Source: Luteibacter sp. (lineage in GTDB: Bacteria > Pseudomonadota > Gammaproteobacteria > Xanthomonadales > Rhodanobacteraceae). From it: a DNA stretch of 64,000 nucleotides. Below are positions 55,217 to 63,652 of this stretch, piece after piece (position 1 is the stretch's first letter; the number at the start of each line of letters is the position of its first letter). A program made the position numbers and the translations under genes. The notes below the pieces were generated by a model. It ran no database searches, was not told the origin of the DNA, and was given only the letters and a program-made list of their open reading frames with translations. The stretch covers positions 1 to 64,000 of the forward strand of contig NZ_WNDO01000013.1 in NCBI RefSeq assembly GCF_009912395.1. The letters are read 5' to 3'.

Positions 55217-55689
55217 TGCGTAACGTCGATGTTGACCTTCGTGCCGTCAGGCACGTCCTGCAATTGCTGCAGGATGGATCCGGTCAGTTCGAAGTGTTCC
55301 TACATCGACACGGGATTGAGGTTTTCCACCGAGTACTCGCCTTCGACGAAGATCGGCAGCGTCACGTAGGTGTAGCACTCGCCTTCGGCGCAGGGCTTGC
55401 CGGCGTCGATCAACGCTTCGATGAGCGGCGGCAGTAGCCATTCGTCGGCGACTTCCTCGCGCAGCAGCGTGTTGAAGGCCTCGACGTCATCGGCCACGCG
55501 CTCCACTTCGGCCGTGCCGGTATTGAGCCAGAACACGCCGCCTTCGTCCGACTCGTAGAACATGTCGCCCAGGGCGGTGAACAGGAGCGGAGTGAAAGCG
55601 TCGCCGATGCGCCAGCGTCAGGATTCGGCGAGCGCGTCGATGGCGGCCTTGTCCGGCGTGCAGGTGAGGTCGTTCCAGGAAAGGGACAT
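55213..55689 (-). pseudogene. DUF1851/GAD-like immunity-type protein with two in-frame stops
   Basis: Read continuously from ATG 55689, the 158-codon frame gives MSLSWNDLTCTPDKAAIDAL, then TGA (55618-55620) where ESW would be expected, RWRIGDAFTPLLFTALGDMFYE ..., then TAG (55300-55302) in PVSM-stop-EHFELTG, and ends near DVPDGTKVNIDV. The layout matches DUF1851 (Tdi1-like, T6SS immunity C-terminal) proteins: GDMFYESDEGG, an EWLL segment, and ECYTYVTLPIF. Each stop is one substitution from a likely original codon (TGG, TAC). It is probably a decayed immunity gene, or carries base-call errors. Confidence 0.7.
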
Positions 55690-55718
55690 ACGAAGGGAGG
55701 GATACATGCGGGGAGTCG

Positions 55719-56894
55719 CTAGTTTACTCCCATCCCGGCGGATGGCGGAGCATCGACCGCACGCAGCACCGCCTTGACGAACGCGGCCCGTGCCCTGGCC
55801 TGGGCGTCGTCGGTGGCCACTGGCCACGCGGCGAGCTGCACGATGACCAGGTGGCGCCTCGGATCGACGTGGAGCAGCTGGCCGAAGATGCCGATTCCCG
55901 CGAAGGAACCGTCGTCCCAGGTCCACCACTGGTAGCCGTAGCCACGCCCCGGCACGCCGATGTCCGCGTGCTTGCGCGTGGCGTCGGCGATCCAGCCGTC
56001 CGCCAGCACCGGCTTGCCGGCGGCGACACCGCCGTCGAGCAGGAACTGACCCAGCCGCGCGTAATCGGCGAGCGTGGCGGATACGCCGGAACCACCGGCC
56101 TCCGTGCCGTCCACCTCATCCTTCAGCCAGATCGCATCCGCGGCCATGCCGTAGGGTTTCCAGATTTTCTCCGAAAGGTACGACGCCAGCGTCCTGCCGG
56201 TGGCGCGCTCGACGAGGATGCCGATGAGATCCGTCTCGCCCGTCTTGTAGACCCAGTGCTCGCCCGGCGGGAATTCGCGCGGGAGACGGGCCATGTAGGT
56301 GACCAGCAAGGGCTCGCCCTTTCTGCGCTCGCCTTCGTACATGCGAGCGACATCCGACGCCGGATCGACGTAGTCTTCGTTCCAGCGCACGCCGGAGGTC
56401 ATCGTAAGCAGTTGGCGCACCGTGACGTCGCGATACGCGCCCGCCGCCAATTCCGGGATGTAGCGGACGACCTTGTCGTCGAGGCTGTGGATCGCTCCAT
56501 CGCGCAGCGCGGCACCCACCAGCGTCGAGGTGAACGACTTGGCGACGGAGAACGAGGTCCAGCGCGTGGTTCGCGTCGCACCGAGGCCGTAGCGTTCAAG
56601 GCGAACCCTGCCGTCCTGCACCACCATGATGCCGGCGACATGGTGGTCGTGCATGTAGCTATCGAGGGTTGTGCCGTCGTCGAAGCGCGGCAGCAGCGGC
56701 GTACCGACAGGCAAGGCATGCGGCATGCCATGGCGCACTGTGTTGCTCGCGTAATGCGTTTCCATCGAACGGAACGCCGATTCCCGCTGCGGCTCGTTCC
56801 AGAACAGGACATCGGTACGACGCGCGTGCGGCGTGGCGCAGGCGCCGAGCACCAGCAGGCCGAGCAAGGCCATGCAACGCAGCGAACGAATCAT
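55719..56894 (-). CDS. Serine hydrolase, class C beta-lactamase-like lipoprotein
   Basis: A 391-residue periplasmic hydrolase. The leader ends in the lipobox LGAC (Cys19). The active-site motif is SVAKS with Ser116 and Lys119; the tyrosine motif is around YKTGETD, and GYGYQWW lies late. Such proteins include esterases, carboxypeptidases and beta-lactamases, so activity on a beta-lactam cannot be assumed. It is the second gene of a pair with the UPF0104 membrane gene, overlapping it by four bases. Confidence 0.82.
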   Translation of the reverse strand: MIRSLRCMALLGLLVLGACATPHARRTDVLFWNEPQRESAFRSMETHYASNTVRHGMPHALPVGTPLLPRFDDGTTLDSYMHDHHVAGIMVVQDGRVRLERYGLGATRTTRWTSFSVAKSFTSTLVGAALRDGAIHSLDDKVVRYIPELAAGAYRDVTVRQLLTMTSGVRWNEDYVDPASDVARMYEGERRKGEPLLVTYMARLPREFPPGEHWVYKTGETDLIGILVERATGRTLASYLSEKIWKPYGMAADAIWLKDEVDGTEAGGSGVSATLADYARLGQFLLDGGVAAGKPVLADGWIADATRKHADIGVPGRGYGYQWWTWDDGSFAGIGIFGQLLHVDPRRHLVIVQLAAWPVATDDAQARARAAFVKAVLRAVDAPPSAGMGVN

Positions 56895-57835
56895 GCGCGG
56901 GACACCACGCGACGCCGCAGCTCGAAGATACCCATCGCGATCGAGGACAGCAGGGCCGGCCCCAGGCCATAGATGACCCGATAGGCCAGCAGGGCGGCGA
57001 GCACCTGTGCGCGTTGCTCCTGTGGGTACGCCGCGAGCGTCAATGCCTCAAACGCACCGATGCCACCGGGCGTATTGCTGAGGATGCCCGCGATGATCGC
57101 GCCGACATAGACCGGTGCGAACTCGAGGAATTCGCCGGCGATCTCCGGAGGCATGAGGAAATACATTGCCAGCGTCGCGCCGGTCATCTCGATAACGCCG
57201 AGCACGATCTGCGCGGAAGCGGAGCGGACGGACGGCACCGGCGTGGAGAATTTCCAGATCCGCAGTTCGTCGTGCTTGCCTGCCAGCCAACGCAGCAACA
57301 GCGCGAAAAGCACGAGTAACACCACTCCCGGCGCGCGCCCCCAGCCATTGGCGATATCCGGCTCCACGAGCAGCGCGATGCAGATCACCGCGGCGAAACC
57401 CATCGAGACGGAAAAGCCGACCAGGCCCACGATGCGTGCCACGTCGGGCGCACGCACGCCCTGCGTCGACAGCACGCGGTAACGCAGGGCGGTGCCGGTG
57501 ATCGCGTGGAAGCCCAGGGCATTGCAGATGGCATGCGTGGTGTAGCCGGAGAATATCCGCGTCTTCAAGGGCACCTTTCCGGGCACGACGGTCTGCACGG
57601 CGAACACTTCATAGGCCGCGAGGCAACTCCAGCTCACCAGCGTCGCCACGATGGAACCGACCACATGCCAGCGGGGAATGCGATCGATCGCGGCACGCAC
57701 GTCGTGCCAGGCCATCCGGGCGATATAGCGATGCAACAGGAACACGGCGGCGCCTACGATCGCCAGGGTGACGACGTACTTGGTCACGCGGCTCGCCAGC
57801 TGCCTGCCGGTGGGCTTGTCGTCCGTTGGGGTCAC
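56891..57835 (-). CDS. Lysylphosphatidylglycerol synthase TM-region protein (UPF0104/YbhN-like)
   Basis: A 314-residue membrane protein with seven or eight helices, from the family named for the flippase region of MprF. The conserved NTPGGIGAFEALTLA motif near residue 260 and FSVSMGFAAVICIAL are characteristic. Stand-alone members are not synthases; some may move lipids or assist envelope lipid balance. It is coupled to the lipoprotein hydrolase downstream. Confidence 0.82.
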   Translation of the reverse strand: MTPTDDKPTGRQLASRVTKYVVTLAIVGAAVFLLHRYIARMAWHDVRAAIDRIPRWHVVGSIVATLVSWSCLAAYEVFAVQTVVPGKVPLKTRIFSGYTTHAICNALGFHAITGTALRYRVLSTQGVRAPDVARIVGLVGFSVSMGFAAVICIALLVEPDIANGWGRAPGVVLLVLFALLLRWLAGKHDELRIWKFSTPVPSVRSASAQIVLGVIEMTGATLAMYFLMPPEIAGEFLEFAPVYVGAIIAGILSNTPGGIGAFEALTLAAYPQEQRAQVLAALLAYRVIYGLGPALLSSIAMGIFELRRRVVSRA

Positions 57836-57897
57836 CGCGTCACTCGTGGGGCGTTCGTCAGGGCGGCATGATCCCGCGTGGACGCGTCGATCTCAAG

Positions 57898-58557
57898 TCA
57901 CGGCGCCGCACGGCCGTCCCGGATCTCGATGGTATGGCCATCGAGCGCCGCCACGTCGGCCGGGTCATGCGTGATCATGAGCAACTGGAGATCGAGGCGT
58001 GCCTGCAGGTCGCGCAGCTCGTCGCGCATGCGTCCGCGCAGGGCGGGATCGAGCGCGGAGAATGGCTCGTCCAGCAGGACGATGCGGGGGCCCGGCGCCA
58101 GGGCCCGGGCCAGGGCCGTCCGCTGGCGCTGGCCGCCAGACAGTTGTGCCGGATGGTGGTCCGCCACGGCGCCCAGCTCGAACAGGTCGAGCCAGCGTCG
58201 CACGCGGGGGTCCGGCTGGCGGCGGCGTGGGTTTGACCATCCCCGTGTCAGTCCGAAGCCGATGTTCTGCGCCACGGTGAGGTGCGGAAACAAGGCGTAG
58301 TCCTGAAACACGTAGCCCACGCCGCGATCGCGCGCGGCCACGTTGATCCGGGCATCGAACAGGGTGCGCCCATCGATGCGGACATGGCCGGCGGCCGGCG
58401 TCACCAGGCCCGCGATGGCGCGAAGCGTGAGGCTCTTGCCCGCACCGGAAGGGCCGTACAGCACCACCCGGCGGTGCGACGATGCAAACGCGACATCGAG
58501 TTCGAAACGGCGATCGCTTCCGCCCAGCGTCATGCGGATCGCGATATCCACGCTCAC
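57898..58557 (-). CDS. modC: Molybdate ABC transporter ATP-binding protein
   Basis: A 219-residue ATPase powering molybdate uptake. Walker A is GPSGAGKS near residue 40, the Q-loop is VFQDYALFP, the signature is LSGGQRQR, Walker B is RIVLLDEP and the switch histidine is in ITHDPADV. It lacks the C-terminal molybdate-binding (TOBE) domain of full ModC, so regulation by substrate is probably absent. The GTG at 58557 overlaps the modB stop. Last gene of modABC. Confidence 0.85.
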   Translation of the reverse strand: MSVDIAIRMTLGGSDRRFELDVAFASSHRRVVLYGPSGAGKSLTLRAIAGLVTPAAGHVRIDGRTLFDARINVAARDRGVGYVFQDYALFPHLTVAQNIGFGLTRGWSNPRRRQPDPRVRRWLDLFELGAVADHHPAQLSGGQRQRTALARALAPGPRIVLLDEPFSALDPALRGRMRDELRDLQARLDLQLLMITHDPADVAALDGHTIEIRDGRAAP

Positions 58558-59228
58558 GCGGCGGCCCTCGGCGGATGCTTCGGCGCTAGCCAGCCGGCCA
58601 GCAACAGGGCCACCACGCAGGTCACCGAGGTGACGCCCACCATGATCGCCGCACCGCCGTCGTCTCCCGCCTGCACCGCCGCATAGATTGCTACTGAAAG
58701 TGTCTGTGTACGTCCAGGGAGATTGCCCGCGATCATCAGCGTGGCTCCGAACTCGCCCATCGCCCGCGCGAAGGCCAGCAGTGCGCCCGCCACGATGCCG
58801 CGCGCCGCGAGCGGCAGCGATACGCGAAAGAAGATCGCCAACTCGTCCATGCCGAGCACGCGGGCCGCGTTCTCCATCTGCGGGTTCACAGCTTCGAAGG
58901 CCGTGCGCGCGGCTTTCAGCACCAGTGGGAAGGCGACCAGGGCCGAGGCGATGACCGCACCCTGCCAGGTGAACACCAGGTCGATACCGATTCGGTCGAG
59001 CCACGCGCCTAGCGCACCGCGTCGGCCGAACAACACCAGCAGGTAGTAACCGAGCACCGTCGGCGGCAACACCAGGGGTAGCGTCAGCACCGAATCGACC
59101 AGCTCACGCGCCGGAGAGCGCCAGCGCGAGAGCCACCAGGCCACCGTCACCCCCAGGACGAGATCGATCGCCGTGGCCCATCCGGCCACCTTCAGCGACA
59201 ACGCCAGCGGAACCCAGATACCGTCCAC
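58554..59228 (-). CDS. modB: Molybdate ABC transporter permease
   Basis: A 224-residue permease with six helices (SLKVAGWATAIDLVLGVTVAW, LTLPLVLPPTVLGYYLLVLF, ...). The EAA motif, which contacts the ATPase, is around ENAARVLGMDELAIFFRVSLPLAARG, and GEFGATLMIAGN is the ModB hallmark. The GTG at 59228 is chosen, eight bases beyond the modA stop; the frame is open to 59315 but overlaps modA. It lies between modA and modC. Confidence 0.87.
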   Translation of the reverse strand: MDGIWVPLALSLKVAGWATAIDLVLGVTVAWWLSRWRSPARELVDSVLTLPLVLPPTVLGYYLLVLFGRRGALGAWLDRIGIDLVFTWQGAVIASALVAFPLVLKAARTAFEAVNPQMENAARVLGMDELAIFFRVSLPLAARGIVAGALLAFARAMGEFGATLMIAGNLPGRTQTLSVAIYAAVQAGDDGGAAIMVGVTSVTCVVALLLAGWLAPKHPPRAAA

Positions 59229-59235
59229 GCGCCGC

Positions 59236-59994
59236 TCAGGGCGAGCCGAAGCCGTAGCGGGCGAGAATGCTTCGCCCGGCCGGCGACAGCACGAAGTCAC
59301 GGAAGGCCATCGCATCGGCCGGCTGTTTCGTGTCCTTCACCAGTGCGATCGGATAACGGATGGGCGTCGGCGTGGGCACGGTCGCCACGACACGGACCGT
59401 GTCCTTGGCGACCACGGCATCGGTAGCGAAGACGAAACCGGCGTCCACCTCGCCACGCGCGACGTAGTCGAGACTCTGACGTACGTTCTGCGCCAATACA
59501 CCCTTTGCCGATACGGCGCCCCAGAGTTTCTCGGACTCAAGCGCCGCCTTGGTATAGCGCCCCACTGGCACCGAGGCAGGATCGCCATACGCCACGCGCT
59601 TCACCCCTGGCGCCGCCAGATCCGCCGGCACCGTGATCGTCGTCTTGCCGTCGTGCGGCACGATCAGCACAAGGGCATTCGTCGCGAAGTCCCGCCGCGA
59701 CGCCACGTCAACCACCTGCACGGCCACCGCCTTATCCATCGCCGCCTCGTCCGCGGAGGCGAACACATCGACCGGCGCCCCCTGCTCGATCTGCCGCAGC
59801 AGCACATCCGACGCCGCGAAGTTGAAGACCACGTGGCTACTGGGATGCGCCTTCTCGTAGGCCACGCCTACGGCGCGAAATCCGTCCGTGAGACTCGCCG
59901 CGGCCGACACCACGAGGTCGGTGGCGGATACCACGCCCGAAGCGGTGCAGAGCATCAGGGCGCACAGGCGCAAAAGGGAGGGCGTCGGAGTCAT
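59236..59994 (-). CDS. modA: Molybdate ABC transporter periplasmic binding protein
   Basis: A 252-residue exported binding protein. The signal peptide (LLRLCALMLCTASGVVSA) is followed by DLVVSAAASLTDGFRAVGVAYEK and FNFAASDVLLRQIEQGAPVDVFASADE, both typical of ModA. VAKDTVRVVATVP and LDYVARGEVDAGFVFATDA fit the second lobe. The ATG at 59994 has GGAG upstream; the longer frame to 60153 lacks signal-peptide sense. It opens the modABC operon. Confidence 0.87.
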   Translation of the reverse strand: MTPTPSLLRLCALMLCTASGVVSATDLVVSAAASLTDGFRAVGVAYEKAHPSSHVVFNFAASDVLLRQIEQGAPVDVFASADEAAMDKAVAVQVVDVASRRDFATNALVLIVPHDGKTTITVPADLAAPGVKRVAYGDPASVPVGRYTKAALESEKLWGAVSAKGVLAQNVRQSLDYVARGEVDAGFVFATDAVVAKDTVRVVATVPTPTPIRYPIALVKDTKQPADAMAFRDFVLSPAGRSILARYGFGSP

Positions 59995-60284
59995 GGCGGG
60001 ACTATAGCCATGAAGTTGGGCGACGACGAAGAGGAATACGAGGGCGACGCCTACAGCCGACCTGGGCCATAGTCGACATGATTGCCAATAATGAAGTGTC
60101 AAAATTTGACTCAATCTTCTCCATGGCCGATGAAAATGCAAGAATCTACCCACTCAAAAGCCCTTCGCAGATTCTTGCCGTATATGGACGATAATCACGT
60201 TTGGATTGCCATTAAGGTTAAACCCCTTGATCGTTCAGGGCGTGACAGGACAGCGACCTTTTAGCTCCGCAGGAAGCCAATACA
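59995..60284. other. AT-richer intergenic segment
   Basis: From about 60075 to 60235 the base composition is clearly more AT-rich than its surroundings. A 38-codon frame (60078-60194, starting MIANNEVSKFDSIFS) and an overlapping 60-codon frame are open, but neither has a ribosome site. The stretch looks like foreign or decayed sequence; the promoters of both neighbours are expected at its edges. Confidence 0.5.
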
Positions 60285-60746
60285 TTGAACACATTGCAGT
60301 ACATCGCCACGGCGATCGCCGCCCTGGGCATGCTTTGCGCGAGGGCCGAGGCCCGATCGGATATCAAAGAAGTCGCCTTCCAGCGTGCCGATGGCGTCGC
60401 ATGCCGCGTCACGCTTTCCATCGATGAACTCACGGGTCCGCCAACCATCTGGGGTGCCGAAGGCGCACGACCGGCCACGCTGGCGTCGAGCTTGCGTGCC
60501 AAGTGCAAGGACGGAACGGTGAGCGTTCCGCGCGAAGCCTTCCTGGACCTAGGCAACCCCCTGCGCCTGGCGGTGGAACTGGCCGGCCAGGGATACGACA
60601 TCGTGATCGGCGGTGCGCAGGGGCCACTGGCCTACGTGGCCCGGCTGCATGTGGAAGGGCATGCCGTGGTGGAACGCGATGTCGCTTCGACGGCCTCGAT
60701 TCCCGCGATGACCGAGCATGTCAGTTATCGCGAGAACGAATCCTGA
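60285..60746 (+). CDS. Exported hypothetical protein, unrecognised
   Basis: A 153-residue protein with a signal peptide (LQYIATAIAALGMLCARAEA). Three short strands follow, two cysteines could form a disulfide (VACRV and AKCKD), and the C-terminus is charged. The TTG at 60285 has AGGAAG at 60271-60276. No family was recognised. A full REP-like repeat follows its stop. It is likely a periplasmic protein of unknown function. Confidence 0.6.
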   Translation: MNTLQYIATAIAALGMLCARAEARSDIKEVAFQRADGVACRVTLSIDELTGPPTIWGAEGARPATLASSLRAKCKDGTVSVPREAFLDLGNPLRLAVELAGQGYDIVIGGAQGPLAYVARLHVEGHAVVERDVASTASIPAMTEHVSYRENES

Positions 60747-60769
60747 CAACGGCCGCACATCCTCGGCTT

Positions 60770-60851
60770 TTGTAGGAGCGCGCTTGCGCGCGATCCTGCG
60801 GCAGCGGCAACCTGGCCCGCTACGCGAGATCGCGCGCAAGCGCGCTCCTAC
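60770..60851. repeat. REP-like inverted repeat (full copy)
   Basis: An 82-bp element, TGTAGGAGCGCGCTTGCG to its complement, with a loop containing GCGGCAACCTGGCCCGCT like the copy at 5664-5743. Confidence 0.85.
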
Positions 60852-60914
60852 AAGGGCTGGTTACGCGACACCGTGTCGCAGTACGCCACCTCGGGTTCAT
60901 GCCATCATCCTTAG

Positions 60915-60929
60915 ACCCTGGTCCAGGGT
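60915..60929. promoter_or_regulatory. Near-palindrome upstream of the DUF2946 gene
   Basis: ACCCTGG-T-CCAGGGT has 7-bp arms around one base, 18 bases before the GTG start. The position suits an operator, possibly for a metal-responsive regulator; no matching promoter spacing could be confirmed. Confidence 0.3.
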
Positions 60930-60947
60930 TATCTCAGGGGCACCGAC

Positions 60948-61313
60948 GTGCGTCGTGGCGTGACAGGCAAATGTGTGTGGCGGTGGATGGCGCTGGTCGC
61001 CGTCTGGCTCACCGTGCTTGCGCCAACGGTCTCCCGCACGGCCGCGTTCGAGTTTCCCGATCTCGGCGCCTGGTGCGAGCCGGTCGGGCACCACCACGAC
61101 GATGCCCCTGCGCACCATGACGATGGCGACGCGGCGTGCGGCTACTGCACGCTGTTCTCCGGGACACCGAGCCTCGGCGGCGGAACGTTCGCCACCGGCG
61201 TGGCTTACCTCGCCCCATCCGTCGTGGCCGCTGGACCCGTGCCGTCTCGCGCGATCACCGCCACATCCCTCCTTATCCATGCCCGGGGTCCACCTGTCGT
61301 CGCTACCGCCTGA
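60948..61313 (+). CDS. DUF2946 family protein, probable copper-linked
   Basis: A 121-residue exported protein. A signal peptide (WRWMALVAVWLTVLAPTVS) is followed by a histidine-rich HHHDDAPAHHDDGDAACGYC segment and a short tail. The His/Cys cluster and the CGYCTLFSG motif match DUF2946, which often lies beside TonB receptors for copper. It probably binds a metal in the periplasm. The GTG start has GGGG seven bases upstream. It ends 41 bases before the receptor start, so the two probably form an operon. Confidence 0.72.
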   Translation: MRRGVTGKCVWRWMALVAVWLTVLAPTVSRTAAFEFPDLGAWCEPVGHHHDDAPAHHDDGDAACGYCTLFSGTPSLGGGTFATGVAYLAPSVVAAGPVPSRAITATSLLIHARGPPVVATA

Positions 61314-61354
61314 TCGCTTCCGATCCGCCGTACGACCACTTTCCGGACCCTGAC

Positions 61355-63652
61355 ATGACCATCCCAGCCCACGATGGCCGCACGCTTGCGCGCGCCCTCG
61401 CCTGCGCCCTTGGCGCGACCGTGTTTTCCGCGCATGCCGCCGACGTACCCGATGTGCCGCAACACGCGACCAACCTTCGCGAGGTGAAGGTCTCCGCCGC
61501 ACGGCAGGCCAGCGCGGTCGACCCTGATATGCCTTCGGCCGTGGAAACGATCACCGCGGACAAGCTCGATCGACTCAATGTCGTGAATGCGGAAGACGCG
61601 CTCAAGTACCTTCCCGCCTTCGGGATCCGCAAGCGTTTCGTCGGCGACGAGAACTCGACTTTTTCCGTACGTGGAACCAGCAACCAGCAGAGTGCACGCG
61701 GCCTGGTGTATCTCGATGGCCTGCTGCTCTCCAACCTGCTCGGCAACACCTGGGGTACACCGCCTCGCTGGTCGATGGCGTTTCCGGAAAATCTCGCCCG
61801 CGTGGAGGTGATCTATGGCGCGTACTCTGCGCTGTACCCGGGCAACGCCATCGGCGCCACCGTGCTCATGACCACCCGCATGCCCGACAAGCTCGAGGCT
61901 ACCGGCGAAGTGCAGGCGTTCACGCAGCATGTGGACAGCTATGGCCTGAACCGCGACTACGGTGGTAGCCGGCAGAGCGCGAGCTTCGGCGACCGCGTGG
62001 GGCGCTTCGCCTTCCTCGTGGGCGTATCGCACCTGCAATCGAATGGCCAACCCCTGGTGTACGCCACGCAAAACCAATCGACCCGCCCAGGCACGTTGAA
62101 CCCGGTGACCGGCGCCATCGGCGATACCGGGGCCAATGGCCTGCCCCGCCAGGTGATCGGCATCAACAGCGAAGGCCAGGAGGCGACGAGCCAGGACGAG
62201 GCACACCTGCGCCTGACCTATGACATCACGCCCGAGCTGACGGGCGGCGTCACGGCCGGTTACTGGAAACAGGATCTCTCGCACCGCACCGATACCTTCC
62301 TGCGCGATGCCTCGGGGCAACCGGTCTGGTCGGGTCCGGTGAGCATTGGCGGTCGCACCTACACCTTGCCCGCGAACTTCTTCGCGCCCAGCACTCGACA
62401 GAGCCGAAACTATCTCTATGGCATCTCATTGGGCACGCATCGCGACACGGGCTGGAACGTAGAAGGCAACGCCTCCTACTTCGACATGGATCGCAATCGC
62501 GACCGCGTGGCATCCGCCTTTACCGACAATGGCCCAGGCCTGCTGACCGCCGGCGACGGCAGTCGCTGGCGAACCTTCGACCTGCGCGCCAGCCATACCC
62601 CGGATACACAGGGACCCAACACGCACACCGTCAGCTTCGGCTATCACTTCGATGGCTATCGCCTGCGTAACGAGAACTACGCGCTCGACCAGTGGCGCGA
62701 CGGTGGCGCAGGCGCGTTCACAGGCGGTAACGGCGGCAGTACGCAGACCCAGGCGGTCTATCTACAGGATGCCTGGCAGCTGGACGAACGCTGGAAACTC
62801 ACCACCGGCGCACGCTACGAGCAGTGGCGCGCCTTCGGAGGCTCACGCTCCACCGCCGCGGCGACCACGGGTTACCCGGAACGAAAGGAATCGCATACCT
62901 CGCCCAAGGCGTCGCTCAGCTACGCGGCCAGCGATTCGCTCACACTGCGCCTCTCCGGCGCGCGCGCCTATCGCTTCCCGACGGTGAGCGAACTGTTCCA
63001 GGGCACGTTCAATGGTATTTCACTGGTCAACAACGACCCGAACCTCAAGCCGGAAAACGATCTGTCGCGGGAGTTGTCCGCTGAGTGGTATCGCATCAAC
63101 GGCGTGGCGCGCTTCACCCTGTTCCGCAGCGATACCCGCAACGCGCTCTTCAGTCAGACGGACACAACGGTATTTCCCAATATCACCAACGTGCAGAACG
63201 TCTCGTTGGTGCGCACACGCGGTGCGGAAGCCAGTTACGACGGCGTGGGCGTGCTTTGGCCTTGGCTCGACCTGACGGCGAATGCGACCTATACCCAGGC
63301 AACGACCGTGCGCAATCCGCGCAACCCTGCCTCGGTGGGCAAGCAGTTCTATCGCATTCCACGCTGGCGTGCGAACCTGGTGGCCACCTGGCATGCGAGC
63401 GAGCGTATCGCGCTGACCTTGGCGGGTCGCTATTCGGGGCGGCAATACAACACGCTCGACCATAGCGACGTGAACCCCGACACGTTCGGCGGTGCCAGCG
63501 ACTTCCTCACCTTCGACGGCAAGCTGACCTGGAAAGCCAATGAGCATGTCGACCTCGGCGTCGGTGTCGACAACCTCACCAACCGCCGTTACTACGTTTA
63601 CTACCCCTACCCGTCACGAACATGGCTGGTCGAAGCAAAGTTTCACCTTTAA
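61355..63652 (+). CDS. TonB-dependent receptor, possibly copper
   Basis: A 765-residue outer-membrane receptor. A signal peptide (LARALACALGATVFSAHA) is followed by the plug (LREVKVSAARQASAVDP; DKLDRLNVVNAEDALKYLP; ENLARVEVIYGAYSALYPGNAIGATV) and a 22-strand barrel with YRFPTVSELFQGTF late and the C-terminal VEAKFHL. There is no STN domain, so no FecR signalling. The neighbouring DUF2946 gene suggests copper (OprC-like), but this is inference. Its stop overlaps the stop of the convergent LanC-like gene by four bases. Confidence 0.82.
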   Translation: MTIPAHDGRTLARALACALGATVFSAHAADVPDVPQHATNLREVKVSAARQASAVDPDMPSAVETITADKLDRLNVVNAEDALKYLPAFGIRKRFVGDENSTFSVRGTSNQQSARGLVYLDGLLLSNLLGNTWGTPPRWSMAFPENLARVEVIYGAYSALYPGNAIGATVLMTTRMPDKLEATGEVQAFTQHVDSYGLNRDYGGSRQSASFGDRVGRFAFLVGVSHLQSNGQPLVYATQNQSTRPGTLNPVTGAIGDTGANGLPRQVIGINSEGQEATSQDEAHLRLTYDITPELTGGVTAGYWKQDLSHRTDTFLRDASGQPVWSGPVSIGGRTYTLPANFFAPSTRQSRNYLYGISLGTHRDTGWNVEGNASYFDMDRNRDRVASAFTDNGPGLLTAGDGSRWRTFDLRASHTPDTQGPNTHTVSFGYHFDGYRLRNENYALDQWRDGGAGAFTGGNGGSTQTQAVYLQDAWQLDERWKLTTGARYEQWRAFGGSRSTAAATTGYPERKESHTSPKASLSYAASDSLTLRLSGARAYRFPTVSELFQGTFNGISLVNNDPNLKPENDLSRELSAEWYRINGVARFTLFRSDTRNALFSQTDTTVFPNITNVQNVSLVRTRGAEASYDGVGVLWPWLDLTANATYTQATTVRNPRNPASVGKQFYRIPRWRANLVATWHASERIALTLAGRYSGRQYNTLDHSDVNPDTFGGASDFLTFDGKLTWKANEHVDLGVGVDNLTNRRYYVYYPYPSRTWLVEAKFHL

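Noticed and set aside
60082-60264. A 60-codon frame in the AT-rich gap
   Set aside because: No ribosome site, an overlapping alternative frame is equally open, and no similarity to a known protein family was recognised.
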